Positions 26,201 through 34,355 are shown, counted from the stretch's first letter. The stretch is 63,593 nucleotides of DNA from VFJL01 sp043721435 (GCA_043721435.1 JAYSQR010000050.1:1-63593), one strand, 5' to 3'. The notes: generated by a model from the sequence alone, not told the origin. Program-made: numbers and translations.

Positions 26201-26278
26201 GAAATGCTAGGCTATCAGGGAGAAGCTCGGATTCAGTCAGAAAATCCTGGAATTGCAGCAACCGGGAACCAATCCTGA
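23276..26278 (+). CDS. 1000-residue 14-mer repeat protein with one membrane segment
   Basis: I do not recognise this gene. The product is exactly 1000 residues. Residues 1-57 are polar with a basic start (TTKLRLVRSLFGF). Residues 58-841 are 56 back-to-back 14-residue units with no insertion or deletion. About 46 of the first 55 units have Arg at position 10 and 46 have Glu at position 14, with Ala dominant at 3, 7, 9 and 13. After a charged linker comes one membrane segment at ~882-898 (WLAGIAAGLIAGIFYVF) with basic residues before it, so the rod should be cytoplasmic and the ~100-residue tail periplasmic. The tail holds DILWNGWRLSGEMLGYQ. It resembles TolA or tropomyosin-like rods in composition only. 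It lies 135 bases after fliR, same strand. Confidence 0.85.
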   Translation: MTTKLRLVRSLFGFSSSNDSESDTQSSATPHPESKFTENPDTTLNDWSAIITDREIGGEIETEKQARIGAENNAIHEARARIAADAKARVAAEARARAEASAATIAKAREETETRATEEARARARAEIQAIEMANARIETETRTRQAIETRIKTEEEILAQAQAKTATETQAAENARDRAEAETRALEQAKVRAAAEIKVKQAAEARTKVEEEATLMALAIAEAEVAATNMVQIRIKAQEEAGMLAQARMEMEAKAAEEIQMRAKAEAEALEQARIRTAAETRARVAAEARIRNEEQGRVMADARAEAETTAVAKTKARLKADAQAVIEIHARTKAEADAREAANAKASAENAVKTVIEARVQADISATQAAEARIRAEGQAQENAHARTAAETNVERAAQARGQTELEAIGVAREKEKAEIAAAEEMQARIRAETRAVMEFRARAEADARARSATEASARAEIRAKAVADARIEAETAAAEAAQARASVESKMVEEAKARAEADTVARVAAETRLKTEKEITVLAKAKAQAEIAAAEAAQERVKAEVAATEAAQNRAKEEQEAETVAKARMQADISAMDDARVRAAAEIRAKAAALARSKAQQEGTGAALAKEMAEIAATQEARAKTEMETKAAQNAWLRAEADAKAKQAAQIRAATEAQAEAVALARAEAEAQAEVIALARVEAEIAAAAEAAARARAEAQAMDNAKMRAQAETKAKQAAQTRAITEAQAEAIALVRAEAEMAAAAEAAARIEAETRALEEAKTRAAAEVLAKVATQARTQAEAAATEAAQGRVKAEEEVRVLAEARMQAEIAAADEAHAMTEMEAGAMETTNTRTDSGNQAKIIPLMRTEAGIRSEAEVTEPIDIFVARSDKSEKNARWLAGIAAGLIAGIFYVFPFSPDMPQLGYIAAESTIQEMPAQSLNSGITPAIPLTDIALAADTETAVNAVPVADSGQETDGESSDILWNGWRLSGEMLGYQGEARIQSENPGIAATGNQS
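23447..25798 (+). repeat. Fifty-six 42-base (14-codon) repeats
   Basis: Codons 58-841 of the 1000-residue gene form 56 units of 14 codons in unbroken register; the last is degenerate. Most units have diverged at DNA level. A higher-order duplication is visible: the block from 25211 (units 43-47) resembles the block from 25421 (units 48-51), both opening with AAGGCAAAACAGGCAGCGCA. This shows growth by multi-unit duplication. Confidence 0.9.
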
Positions 26279-26312
26279 CGATCGATTCTGACCAAGCATC
26301 CGAGCAGGTTAT

Positions 26313-26792
26313 TTATCTGACTTGGATGATTCCCTGGGCAACCCGCTGCGATACCGGGAACATGGAATCGATGCCCTCGCCAAATTCTATCACTGTGTAT
26401 CCTGCATAACCATTTTCCCTGACGATCTGCTCCGCCCGCCGATAGAATGCCTGCGTGGCTTCCCCATCACCGCCCGTGGTAAAGCGTTTCCTGCGCAGCT
26501 CGATCCTGAAACGATTTTCTCCGATGCGGGCTTCCTCGATCCACCAGCCAGCAATCAGATGTTCCACCACGATATTGGCCACTGCTCCTCCCAGCGAATT
26601 TGCCACCGCCCCCCCCACCGCCTTGCCGGAATGATCCAGTAAAGCCGGTGAATCCGGTAAAACGAGTGTTGCCTTGTTTGGGTCAGTCGGTTTAGCGACA
26701 CTTACGGGACCATTCATGCCGGAATCATTGGTCGCGATACTGTTGCAACCAGCCAAGCCTGTCAGCAGCAATAATAGAGAGAGGCGCTTCAT
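26313..26792 (-). CDS. Putative lipoprotein downstream of flgL
   Basis: 159 residues with a lipoprotein signal peptide: KRLSLLLLLTGLAGC, lipobox LAGC, Cys16. After processing, residues ~55-85 are Gly/Ala/Val-rich (GGAVANSLGGAVANIVVEHL), and the C-terminal part is charged with RFRIELRRKRFTTGGDGEA and AEQIVRENGYAGYTVIEFGE. I do not recognise the family. The position 58 bases downstream of flgL on the same strand suggests co-transcription with flgKL and a possible role in the envelope around the flagellum. It contains an 8-base G run (coding strand). It converges with the 14-mer repeat gene. Confidence 0.75.
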   Translation of the reverse strand: MKRLSLLLLLTGLAGCNSIATNDSGMNGPVSVAKPTDPNKATLVLPDSPALLDHSGKAVGGAVANSLGGAVANIVVEHLIAGWWIEEARIGENRFRIELRRKRFTTGGDGEATQAFYRRAEQIVRENGYAGYTVIEFGEGIDSMFPVSQRVAQGIIQVR

Positions 26793-26850
26793 CTTAAAAA
26801 CCGCAACCCTGCACGAATAAAGATCATTTTACTTTCCGACCCGATAATGG

Positions 26851-28065
26851 TCATAGATAGTTGAACAACGACAGACCTGAAACCGTATGGAAAGCCTTCT
26901 GCGCCGCTTCCAGATAAGTCTGCTGCCGGGTTAAATCGGAAATCGCTTTTGTATAATCCACATCCTGCAATTGCGACAGGTTTTGCTGATATTGCAGGTT
27001 GAGATCCACGCCGGTGCTCTGCAGGGAATCGAGTTCCTGCAAGCGCGTGCCGATTGAGGACTGGGTGTTGAGGACACGGTCAAGGCCATTATCCAGATTC
27101 AGCAGTGCCGTACTCAATCCAGCGGCGAGATTGCTAAGGTTGGCCGAAGTGATCACTGGCGTTGCCAGGGTATCAATCAGATCATTGATGGTCGTGAACA
27201 GGCTCCGGTTGGGCTCGGTGGTCGGCGCGACAGTAAAGGTATCGCCGTTGCTCGGGGCACCCTGGATATCAAACTGCAGACCGTCAAAGCTGATGGTGCT
27301 GCCGCTGGTATACGGGTTGTTTGAAGATAGCGTGGTTGAGGTCGTGGTATTCACCACGCTGTAGGTGGTAACTCCAGCCGCCACCGTAAAATCAATCCGA
27401 TAGTCCTGACCGGTAAGGCTCGCAGGGTCTGCCACCAATCCGGAACTGATCACCGCGCTGCCGTTATTCGCCGCGCCAATGGCGGTTACAAACACGCCAT
27501 TACCGTTCTTAATGCGCTCAAAAATATCTGTGCCTGAATCACTCAGCGCAATCTGGCGCGATGAGGCTACCTGTATCAGACGCTGTCCCTGATCGCCGTA
27601 ATATTGTGCACCAGTCAAAGTCTGGGAAAACGGCTTGGTAGCCCCCTGATAGCCCGAGAATAGATAATTCCCTGAACTATCGGTAGCGTTTGTCAAGCCG
27701 ACCAGTTCTTCTAACCTGCCACGTAACGTGTTTGCGAGGCTCGTCCGATCACTGTTGTTAAGCGCCCCATTCCCGGCACTGACGACATCCGTCCTCACGT
27801 CCTGGATTAAGGTCGATATGCTGCTCAAGATGGTGTCGCTGAGCGCCAGACTGGTTTTCGCATTATTGCGGTTTTCGTCATATTGGGTATTGATGGATGC
27901 AGCTTGCGCAACATTGAGTGCCCGCGCGGCCGCAATCGGGTCATCGGCCGGCGTCTGCATGCGTTTCCCGGTTGCGACCTGCTGCTGGGTCTTCTGCACA
28001 CTTTCCTGCTGCAGCAGAATGGCATTTACGCTTTGCTCGTATATGGTGTTGGTGCTCAGGCGCAT
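26851..28065 (-). CDS. flgL: Hook-filament junction protein FlgL
   Basis: 404-residue FlgL (HAP3), the junction protein next to the filament. The flagellin-like N-terminus (STNTIYEQSVNAILLQQESV, KTQQQVATGKRMQTPADDPI, AARALNVAQA) and C-terminus (SQLQDVDYTKAISDLTRQQT, YLEAAQKAFHTVSGLSLFNYL) are clear. The length is a little above the E. coli protein (317) because of the variable middle, which contains an FGLQFDIQGAP-like beta region. It follows flgK by 10 bases. Confidence 0.95.
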   Translation of the reverse strand: MRLSTNTIYEQSVNAILLQQESVQKTQQQVATGKRMQTPADDPIAAARALNVAQAASINTQYDENRNNAKTSLALSDTILSSISTLIQDVRTDVVSAGNGALNNSDRTSLANTLRGRLEELVGLTNATDSSGNYLFSGYQGATKPFSQTLTGAQYYGDQGQRLIQVASSRQIALSDSGTDIFERIKNGNGVFVTAIGAANNGSAVISSGLVADPASLTGQDYRIDFTVAAGVTTYSVVNTTTSTTLSSNNPYTSGSTISFDGLQFDIQGAPSNGDTFTVAPTTEPNRSLFTTINDLIDTLATPVITSANLSNLAAGLSTALLNLDNGLDRVLNTQSSIGTRLQELDSLQSTGVDLNLQYQQNLSQLQDVDYTKAISDLTRQQTYLEAAQKAFHTVSGLSLFNYL

Positions 28066-28075
28066 GGTGTTGTCC

Positions 28076-30592
28076 TTATCTTCCGAGATTCAACAGGGTG
28101 TCAAACAGAGTGCTCGCAAGCTGCAATACTTTGCCACAGGCTTGATACGCCTGCTGGTAGCGCAATAAATTGGCTGCCTCTTCGTCCAGATTCACGCCCG
28201 ATACTGACTGCTGCGCCTGCTGGAACTGCACTAGCATGCTCGCCTGTGCTTTGCTGGTCGCTTCCAATTCGCGCGTCTTGTTGCCGATCTGGCTCACCAA
28301 CTGCCCGTATGTCGACTGGTAGGATGCGGTACCACCGCTCAAGGTATTTTGAGTCTGCAGGCCGCCCAGCAGCAGCGCGTTACGGTTGTCCCCGATGCCG
28401 CCGGTATTGGTGGTCACAGTAAAAGTATCGCCAGCTAACGGCGCTCCGGTGACTTGCGTTGTCCAGCCGTTCACCGAGATCAGGCTGGGGGTTGCGCTGC
28501 TGTAGGCGATGCCGGTCGCAGGACGGCCGTGGAAAGTTGAAGCCGTGGCGCCCGCCGCCGCAGCGGGAATGCTGATGACGCCCGTCAGTTCATCGATGGT
28601 GATGTCGATGCCCTTGAACGTGGTGGAACCGGCGTAGGAGCCACCTTCGACCGTCACAGTCGCGCCGCTGACGGTGATGGTTCCGCCTCCGACTCCAGCG
28701 ATAGTGCCGCCGCTGATCGTGATTTTTGCGCCGGTGGAAGTATAAGCGCCGGCCCCGCCAGTGCCGATAGTCGAGGTGACCGTATTGGCGGTGACGACCG
28801 TGAAACCGGCGGTATTGGCGCCGTTGACCAGCAGCGCCGCCGCCGCTATACCGGCAGCGCTTGTGGCAATCGAACTCACGCCGGTGACATTGTTGGTGGT
28901 GCCCTCAAGATGAAAAGCGGCGGCACTGTCGAAAACCACTTTGACGCCGTTGCTCAGAAAAGCGTCCACCGGCGGCGAACTCAATGTCATGCCGCCGATG
29001 GTGGCCGTACTTGAGGTGGTGGAAATCAAGGTGTGGTCGACGGTGAAAGTATCTCCCAGGGCGGGTGACGTGGGCCCGACGCCATCAGTGATCTGCATCG
29101 TCCAGCCGTTAAAGCTGATGTTGCCACCGGAGGCATAAACCATGTTTGTTGCCAAGGTTGCGCCGGTGGTGCTGTCAACCACGTCGAAAGCCGTGGCGCT
29201 GGTAAAGGTGATCACGACTTTGTCGTTGAAGCTGTTGACGCTGCCTGCACTGATCAGCCCAGTACCCGTGTTGGCCAATGATGAGCTGGTACGAATCGGT
29301 GCTGCCGCAGCGATTTTCTCGGTATCGCTGATGGCCAGGCTAATATCCCGGGCAGCGTTGCGAGTAGGCTGGATTATGAAGCTTTCATTGGCGTTGAGGG
29401 TGGCTGCAGTGATGCTGATGCCATCAAGGGTGAGCAGGGGCGAGGTAGTGGATGTCGCCGAAACATTGTCCGACAGCCGTGTCAAGGTGTAGTTGGTGCC
29501 ATCGTAGCTGAATTTGTAATCGCTGGTGGTGAGCGCACTCACGCTGCTAATGCTGGCGCTAATGCTGGAGGCCGGATTATTTCCCGTGTTGGCGATTATG
29601 TTCGGCACAGGGGCGTTAAAGAAATTACCACCGAGTACACCATTCAAATCCTGTCCCAACCGGTGCTGATCGTTGAAGGTTTGCGCCAGGCCGATGGCGA
29701 TGCGCCCAAGGGAATTCTGTGCATCATCCAGCGTATTGCTGCGGAATGCAAGATACCCGCCCAGCTTGCCGCCCTGCAAGTTACTATCAGGAATCAGGGC
29801 GGTTCTGTTGCCGATAACGTAGCCGACCAGCGTCCTGGCAGGGTCATCGGACGAAGTCGTTGTAACCAGGGTCATAACCTGCGTTCCCACTACCAGCGCC
29901 TGACCGGTGCCAATGAAAATGTTGAGGGTGCCATCATCCTGCTTCACGACGCTGGTGCCGATTTCCTTGTTAAGCCGTAAAAGCAGCGCATCACGTTGAT
30001 CCAACAGATCATTTGCGGGCTGCCCGTAGATGCCTTCAGCCAGCCCGATATTAGAATTCAGGTTGGCAATCTCCTGCGCCAACGTGTTAATCTCGTTGAC
30101 GCTGCTACTGATCTGGCTGTTGACATCATCACGAACTTCTGAAAAACGCTGGTCCAAATCGTGAAAACGGGAAACCAGTGTTTGCGCGCTACTCAGTAGT
30201 CCCTGTCGCGATGGCACCGATTCCGGGTTGGTGGCAACGTTCTGCACGCCACTGAAGAATCCCTGTAGCGCTGGAGATAGACCGGAACTTGAATCCCCCA
30301 ATACGTTATCGAGCATTCCGATCTGAGCGTAATAACTGTCGAGTTGGCTGCTTTGCGTTTGTGCCTGCAATCCCTGCCTGACGAGGAGCTCATCGTATAC
30401 CCGCCGCACCGAGGAAACATTCACGCCCTGCCCGATGAAACCAGAACCAGTCCCCTGCGACAGGGCACTAGCCTGGATGACTTGCTGGCGACTGTAGCCG
30501 GGCGTACTAGCATTGGTGATGTTGTGACTAGTCGTCAGCAGGCCCATTTGAGCCGCATTGAGACCGGTAAGGCCGGTACTGATCATACTCAT
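28076..30592 (-). CDS. flgK: Hook-filament junction protein FlgK, unusually long
   Basis: 838-residue FlgK (HAP1), the first junction protein on the hook. The N-terminus (STGLTGLNAAQMGLLTTSHN, ITNASTPGYSRQQV) and the C-terminus (SGVNLDEEAANLLRYQQAYQ, KVLQLASTLFDTLLNL) are canonical. The usual length is ~550-650. The excess lies in a Thr/Ser/Gly/Ala-rich middle (residues ~330-760) with beta-type repeats such as INGWTMQITDGV and VNGWTTQVTGAPLAGDTFTV. The insertion would face outward, as in FliD. The 119-base gap to flgJ upstream shows no convincing promoter. Confidence 0.95.
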   Translation of the reverse strand: MSMISTGLTGLNAAQMGLLTTSHNITNASTPGYSRQQVIQASALSQGTGSGFIGQGVNVSSVRRVYDELLVRQGLQAQTQSSQLDSYYAQIGMLDNVLGDSSSGLSPALQGFFSGVQNVATNPESVPSRQGLLSSAQTLVSRFHDLDQRFSEVRDDVNSQISSSVNEINTLAQEIANLNSNIGLAEGIYGQPANDLLDQRDALLLRLNKEIGTSVVKQDDGTLNIFIGTGQALVVGTQVMTLVTTTSSDDPARTLVGYVIGNRTALIPDSNLQGGKLGGYLAFRSNTLDDAQNSLGRIAIGLAQTFNDQHRLGQDLNGVLGGNFFNAPVPNIIANTGNNPASSISASISSVSALTTSDYKFSYDGTNYTLTRLSDNVSATSTTSPLLTLDGISITAATLNANESFIIQPTRNAARDISLAISDTEKIAAAAPIRTSSSLANTGTGLISAGSVNSFNDKVVITFTSATAFDVVDSTTGATLATNMVYASGGNISFNGWTMQITDGVGPTSPALGDTFTVDHTLISTTSSTATIGGMTLSSPPVDAFLSNGVKVVFDSAAAFHLEGTTNNVTGVSSIATSAAGIAAAALLVNGANTAGFTVVTANTVTSTIGTGGAGAYTSTGAKITISGGTIAGVGGGTITVSGATVTVEGGSYAGSTTFKGIDITIDELTGVISIPAAAAGATASTFHGRPATGIAYSSATPSLISVNGWTTQVTGAPLAGDTFTVTTNTGGIGDNRNALLLGGLQTQNTLSGGTASYQSTYGQLVSQIGNKTRELEATSKAQASMLVQFQQAQQSVSGVNLDEEAANLLRYQQAYQACGKVLQLASTLFDTLLNLGR

Positions 30593-30711
30593 AATGTCAC
30601 TCTCGCATTTTGTGCAGACTCAGCCCCTGCTCCGCTTATACATGAACGGCAGAAACAGGAAGAAGTTAAATGAATTGCACCTAACTTGTTGACAAACAAT
30701 AAATTCCCTAC

Positions 30712-31584
30712 CTAACCAACCGCACTGTTGCGCAACACATTGCCATTGATGATGCGCATCAGTTTGTCCGCATACATCGGGTCGGTGGCGTATCCTGCCT
30801 GTTGCATGCCACGCGCAAAACCGGCTGCATCCTGCTGCTCCAGCACCGCGGCATAGCGTGGATTATTCACCAGCAGATTCGCGTAATCGCGGAATCCCTC
30901 GGCATAGGAGCTGTAGGCACGAAACTTTTCCACCGTTTTTTGCGCTACGCCGTTGACGTATTCAGTCGTGACTGTCTCCGCCACCGGGCCGGACCAGTTG
31001 CGTCCGGCTTTGATGCCAAACAAATTAAAACTCGGGCTGCCGTCATCACGGCGGATTTCGCGCTTTCCCCAGCCTGATTCCAGTGCCGCCTGGGCCACCA
31101 TGAACTGGGCGGGGATGCCGGTGGCCTGGCTCGCAGCCTCGGCATGAGGCCAGAGCGTGTTGACGAAATCCCGGGTCTGACTCGCTGGCAGCGGAGCAGA
31201 TGCGCCGGATGACGTCGCGGGAGAGCCATCGAGTGTCGGCCGGATGGCACCTGGCATATCTTGCAGTTCCTCCGGCGTCACGATAGAGCGCGTCAACTGC
31301 TTGACCATCATATCGGCCAGACCGATCCCTTTGGCCGACAGGCTTTGTGCATACTGCATATCCAGCATCGAGGTAAAAAATTGCGTTTGCTCGCTGTCTA
31401 ACATCCCTTCCTTGGGTGACGCCTCACGCATGCTCTTGAGCAGCATATTCATGAACAGCGCCTCGAACTGCTGTGACACTTCCTTCAGCGCTTTGTCCGG
31501 CTCCTGCTTTGTCCGCAGGCGCAACTTGTCAACGCTTTGGACGTCAACTGCAAGCATGCCTGAAATGTTGGATAAACTAGTCAT
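30712..31584 (-). CDS. flgJ: Rod cap and muramidase FlgJ
   Basis: 290-residue two-domain FlgJ. The N-terminal rod-scaffold domain (QQFEALFMNMLLKSMREASP, MLDSEQTQFFTSMLDMQYAQ) caps the growing rod. The C-terminal glucosaminidase domain (TGIPAQFMVAQAALESGWGK, with catalytic Glu169; YSSYAEGFRDYANLL) opens the peptidoglycan. The assigned ATG at 31584 has no Shine-Dalgarno site. A sigma54-type element at 31601-31615 would start transcription only ~6 bases before it, so the start (next Met at 31557) or the promoter needs care. Confidence 0.93.
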   Translation of the reverse strand: MTSLSNISGMLAVDVQSVDKLRLRTKQEPDKALKEVSQQFEALFMNMLLKSMREASPKEGMLDSEQTQFFTSMLDMQYAQSLSAKGIGLADMMVKQLTRSIVTPEELQDMPGAIRPTLDGSPATSSGASAPLPASQTRDFVNTLWPHAEAASQATGIPAQFMVAQAALESGWGKREIRRDDGSPSFNLFGIKAGRNWSGPVAETVTTEYVNGVAQKTVEKFRAYSSYAEGFRDYANLLVNNPRYAAVLEQQDAAGFARGMQQAGYATDPMYADKLMRIINGNVLRNSAVG

Positions 31585-31600
31585 GGTCTAATAAAATTAA

Positions 31601-31615
31601 GCATGATTCATGCCA
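31601..31615 (-). promoter_or_regulatory. Possible sigma54-type promoter for flgJ
   Basis: On the minus strand TGGCAT-GAATC-ATGCTT has correct -24/-12 spacing and differs by one base (in the spacer) from the element before fliD. The predicted start is near 31590, only ~6 bases before the flgJ ATG. The core is also a perfect 13-base palindrome (GCATGATTCATGC), so it could be an operator-like site instead. Confidence 0.4.
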
Positions 31616-31682
31616 CATAGCGCTCGAAGCGCTCGAAGCACCCGCTTCACCCTGAAAATGCCTCTGTGGATCATGTGTTTCC

Positions 31683-32822
31683 TCAAATTATTTCCAGTTC
31701 GGCACGCAACGAACCCGCTGCTTTCATCGCCTGCAGAATGGATAGCAGGTCCTGAGGGGTGGCGCCGATCGAATTCAATGCCTTCACTACGTCTCCCAGC
31801 GATGCGCTGTTACGCAGCAACACCAGCTCGCCCTCATCCGAACGAATCTCCACCTGCGCCCGCTCCGCCTGCACCGTCTGGCCCTGCGGCGAAAAGGCTC
31901 CCGGCTGACTGATCACCGGCTCGCTGCTGATGATTACCGACAGGTTGCCGTGGGCCACTGCACTGTTTTCCAGCGTAACCAGCTGGTTCATCACGACCGA
32001 TCCGGTACGGGCGTTGATGATAACTTTCGCCGTGGTCTGTGCGGGACTCACATCAAGGCTCTCGATCTGCGACAGGAATATGACGCGCTCATCGCTGCCA
32101 GTGGGCGCCTGTACCCGGATCACGCGACCGTCCAGAGCAATGGCCGTATCCTTGGCAAAATTTCTATTGATTACCTCGACAATGCGGCGCACGGTGGTGA
32201 AATCAGATGTGCCCAGTTCCAGTTCGATATGACTGCCCTGTCCAAAAGGCGTTTCCACCGCGCGCTCTATGGTCGCCCCGGCAGAGATCCGGCCCGCGAG
32301 CAGATGGTTCACCACGGTGCTGGTGCCGCCGCCAGCCGAAGTTGCACCGACTCCGCCCACCAGCAGGTTGCCCTGGGCCATGGCATAGACTTGTCCGTCG
32401 GCGCCTTTAAGCGGCGTCATCAGCAGCGTGCCGCCGCGCAGGCTCCGGGCATTACCCATGGAGGATACGGTGACATCAATGGTTTGCCCCGGTCTGGCAA
32501 ACGGCGGCAGTGAAGCGGTTATCATCACCGCGGCGATATTGCGCAATTGCAGCACCGGACCACCGGGCGGAAGATTCACCCCCATTTGCCCCAGCATGTT
32601 GTTGATGCTCTGCACCGTGAACGGAGTCTGCATGGTCTGGTCGCCGGTACCATCAAGACCTACGACCAGTCCATAACCGACCACCTGATTGCTGCGGATG
32701 CCCTGGATCGTCACCAGGTCCTTGATGCGCTCGGCATGCACGGAACCGGAGAGGGCGGAAAACAGCAAAAGGGAAACCAGCACGCAGCCCTGCAGGATTT
32801 TGTAAGCAGTCGTTCTATGCAT
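31683..32822 (-). CDS. flgI: Flagellar P-ring protein FlgI
   Basis: 379-residue FlgI, the periplasmic P-ring subunit, exported by Sec. The signal peptide is visible (KILQGCVLVSLLLFSALSGS then VHA). Mature start: ERIKDLVTIQGIRSNQVVGY, with GLVVGLDGTGDQT and FTVQSINNMLGQMGVNLPPG, all highly conserved, and a C-terminus in LNSIGATPQDLLSILQAMKA. I chose the ATG at 32822, with GGAG ~10 bases upstream; an upstream in-frame start at 32882 would overlap flgH by 40 bases and spoil the signal peptide. Confidence 0.96.
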   Translation of the reverse strand: MHRTTAYKILQGCVLVSLLLFSALSGSVHAERIKDLVTIQGIRSNQVVGYGLVVGLDGTGDQTMQTPFTVQSINNMLGQMGVNLPPGGPVLQLRNIAAVMITASLPPFARPGQTIDVTVSSMGNARSLRGGTLLMTPLKGADGQVYAMAQGNLLVGGVGATSAGGGTSTVVNHLLAGRISAGATIERAVETPFGQGSHIELELGTSDFTTVRRIVEVINRNFAKDTAIALDGRVIRVQAPTGSDERVIFLSQIESLDVSPAQTTAKVIINARTGSVVMNQLVTLENSAVAHGNLSVIISSEPVISQPGAFSPQGQTVQAERAQVEIRSDEGELVLLRNSASLGDVVKALNSIGATPQDLLSILQAMKAAGSLRAELEII

Positions 32823-32842
32823 TTTGATATTTCTCCACACTT

Positions 32843-33547
32843 CTAGAACGGTAAAATCGACATGAGAGCTCGTGAGAGCCATCCCATCGTCTGGGCTTCG
32901 TCGACATAACCGTTGCCACGGTACTCGATGCGCGCGTCTGCCACTTGCGTCGATGATATGGTGCTGTTATTGCCGATCATGACGGGGTTCACCACCCCGG
33001 AGAAACGGATGAATTCCTGTCCCTGGTTGATCCCGATCTGTTTTTCACCGCTCACCAGCAGGTTGCCGTTGGGCAGCACCTCGATCACGGTGACGGCGAT
33101 AGTGCCGGTAAAGACGTTGTTGCTCGCGCTCGTACCTCCGCCGGCGAACGAGTTCTCGCTGCTCGCCTCCATCGTCATGTCCATCATCGGCTTGAAAGGC
33201 AACCCGGTATAGATAGGCGCCGAGAGAGCGATATTGCTGTTGCGATCTGCGGTGCTGTTGGATTTTTTACTGGCGTTGGTTCTTTCGTTAAGGCTCACGA
33301 TGATCGTATCGCCAACATAGCGCGCACGGCGGTCCTCAAACAGTGGTGTATAGCGGTTAGCCTGCGAAGAGTAGGTCGCTTGGAAAATGCCGCCATTTTC
33401 TGCAGACGTCGGATGTGTCGGCCGCGCCGACATCGGTTGGTGGACGCTGGTGGCCGGCGTGATGGCGCAGCCGGTCAGGCCCGCCACCAGTACCGCTAGC
33501 AGCACGCAACGCCACGAACTCCGGATTTCAGGATTAGTATTCATCAT
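32843..33547 (-). CDS. flgH: Flagellar L-ring lipoprotein FlgH
   Basis: 234-residue FlgH, the outer-membrane L-ring subunit. A lipoprotein signal ends in the lipobox LTGC (VLLAVLVAGLTGC). Conserved parts include LFEDRRARYVGDTIIVSLNE, ASKKSNSTADRNS, IAVTVIEVLPNGNLLVSGEK and EFIRFSGVVNP. Length is typical (~230). It lies between flgG and flgI in the usual rod-ring order. Confidence 0.96.
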   Translation of the reverse strand: MMNTNPEIRSSWRCVLLAVLVAGLTGCAITPATSVHQPMSARPTHPTSAENGGIFQATYSSQANRYTPLFEDRRARYVGDTIIVSLNERTNASKKSNSTADRNSNIALSAPIYTGLPFKPMMDMTMEASSENSFAGGGTSASNNVFTGTIAVTVIEVLPNGNLLVSGEKQIGINQGQEFIRFSGVVNPVMIGNNSTISSTQVADARIEYRGNGYVDEAQTMGWLSRALMSILPF

Positions 33548-33572
33548 TATGTTTGCTCCTCTGCTCCATTTA

Positions 33573-34355
33573 TCACAGCTGTATCAACCTCTGCAGCATC
33601 TCGTCGGAGGCCTTGATCGATTTGGAATTGATATCATAAGCGCGCTGGGTCTGGATCATGTTCACCAGTTCCTCCACCACATTGACGTTGGAAGTCTCGA
33701 TAAATCCCTGATTTATCAATCCCAGGCCGCTGGTGCCCGGCGTGTTGGGGTTGGGTGCGCCACTGGACAGCGTCTGCAGATATAGGTTCTCCCCCATGCT
33801 CTGCAGTCCTACCGGATTGATAAAACTTGCCAGTTGCAGGTTGCCCACCTGGTTGGGGGTGGTCGATCCCGCAGTCAACACCGATACGGTGCCGTCGCGG
33901 CCTATGGTGATGCTGGTGGTATTGATCGGGATGGTAATGCTGGGCACTATCGGAAAGCCGCTGGAAGTGACCAACTGCCCCTGGTTGTCGGATTGGAATG
34001 CGCCGTCACGGGTAAAGGCGATGTTGCCGTCGGGCAACAACACCTGAAAAAAGCCCTCGCCCTGGATCGCCACGTCCCGCGGGTTGCCGGTATGCTGCAG
34101 GTTGCCCTGAAGATGGATGCGTTCCACCGCGACCGGACGCGCACCGGTGCCGACCTGCAGGCCGGAGGGTATCTGGGTCTGCTGCGAAGACTGGGCACCG
34201 GGCTGGCGCAAGGTCTGGTACAGCAAATCCTCGAATACCGCACGCGAGCGCTTGAAGCCGTTGGTGCCGATGTTCGCCAGATTATTGGCGATCACGTCCA
34301 TCTGCAACTGTTGCGCCTCAAGACCGGTTTTTCCTATCCATAATGAACGAATCAT
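33573..34355 (-). CDS. flgG: Distal rod protein FlgG
   Basis: 260-residue FlgG, the distal rod subunit. Signature N-terminus: IRSLWIGKTGLEAQQLQMDV, IANNLANIGTNGFKRSRAVF, EDLLYQTLRQPGAQSS, the L-stretch specific to FlgG. The C-terminus ESNVNVVEELVNMIQTQRAY-type motif (here ETSNVNVVEELVNM) and IKASDEMLQRLIQL are canonical. Length matches the E. coli protein (260). Confidence 0.97.
   Translation of the reverse strand: MIRSLWIGKTGLEAQQLQMDVIANNLANIGTNGFKRSRAVFEDLLYQTLRQPGAQSSQQTQIPSGLQVGTGARPVAVERIHLQGNLQHTGNPRDVAIQGEGFFQVLLPDGNIAFTRDGAFQSDNQGQLVTSSGFPIVPSITIPINTTSITIGRDGTVSVLTAGSTTPNQVGNLQLASFINPVGLQSMGENLYLQTLSSGAPNPNTPGTSGLGLINQGFIETSNVNVVEELVNMIQTQRAYDINSKSIKASDEMLQRLIQL

Noticed and set aside
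30620..30690. FliA-like element before flgK (TTAACTTC ... GCCGTTCA)
   Set aside because: Only half of the -10 box matches; not strong enough.
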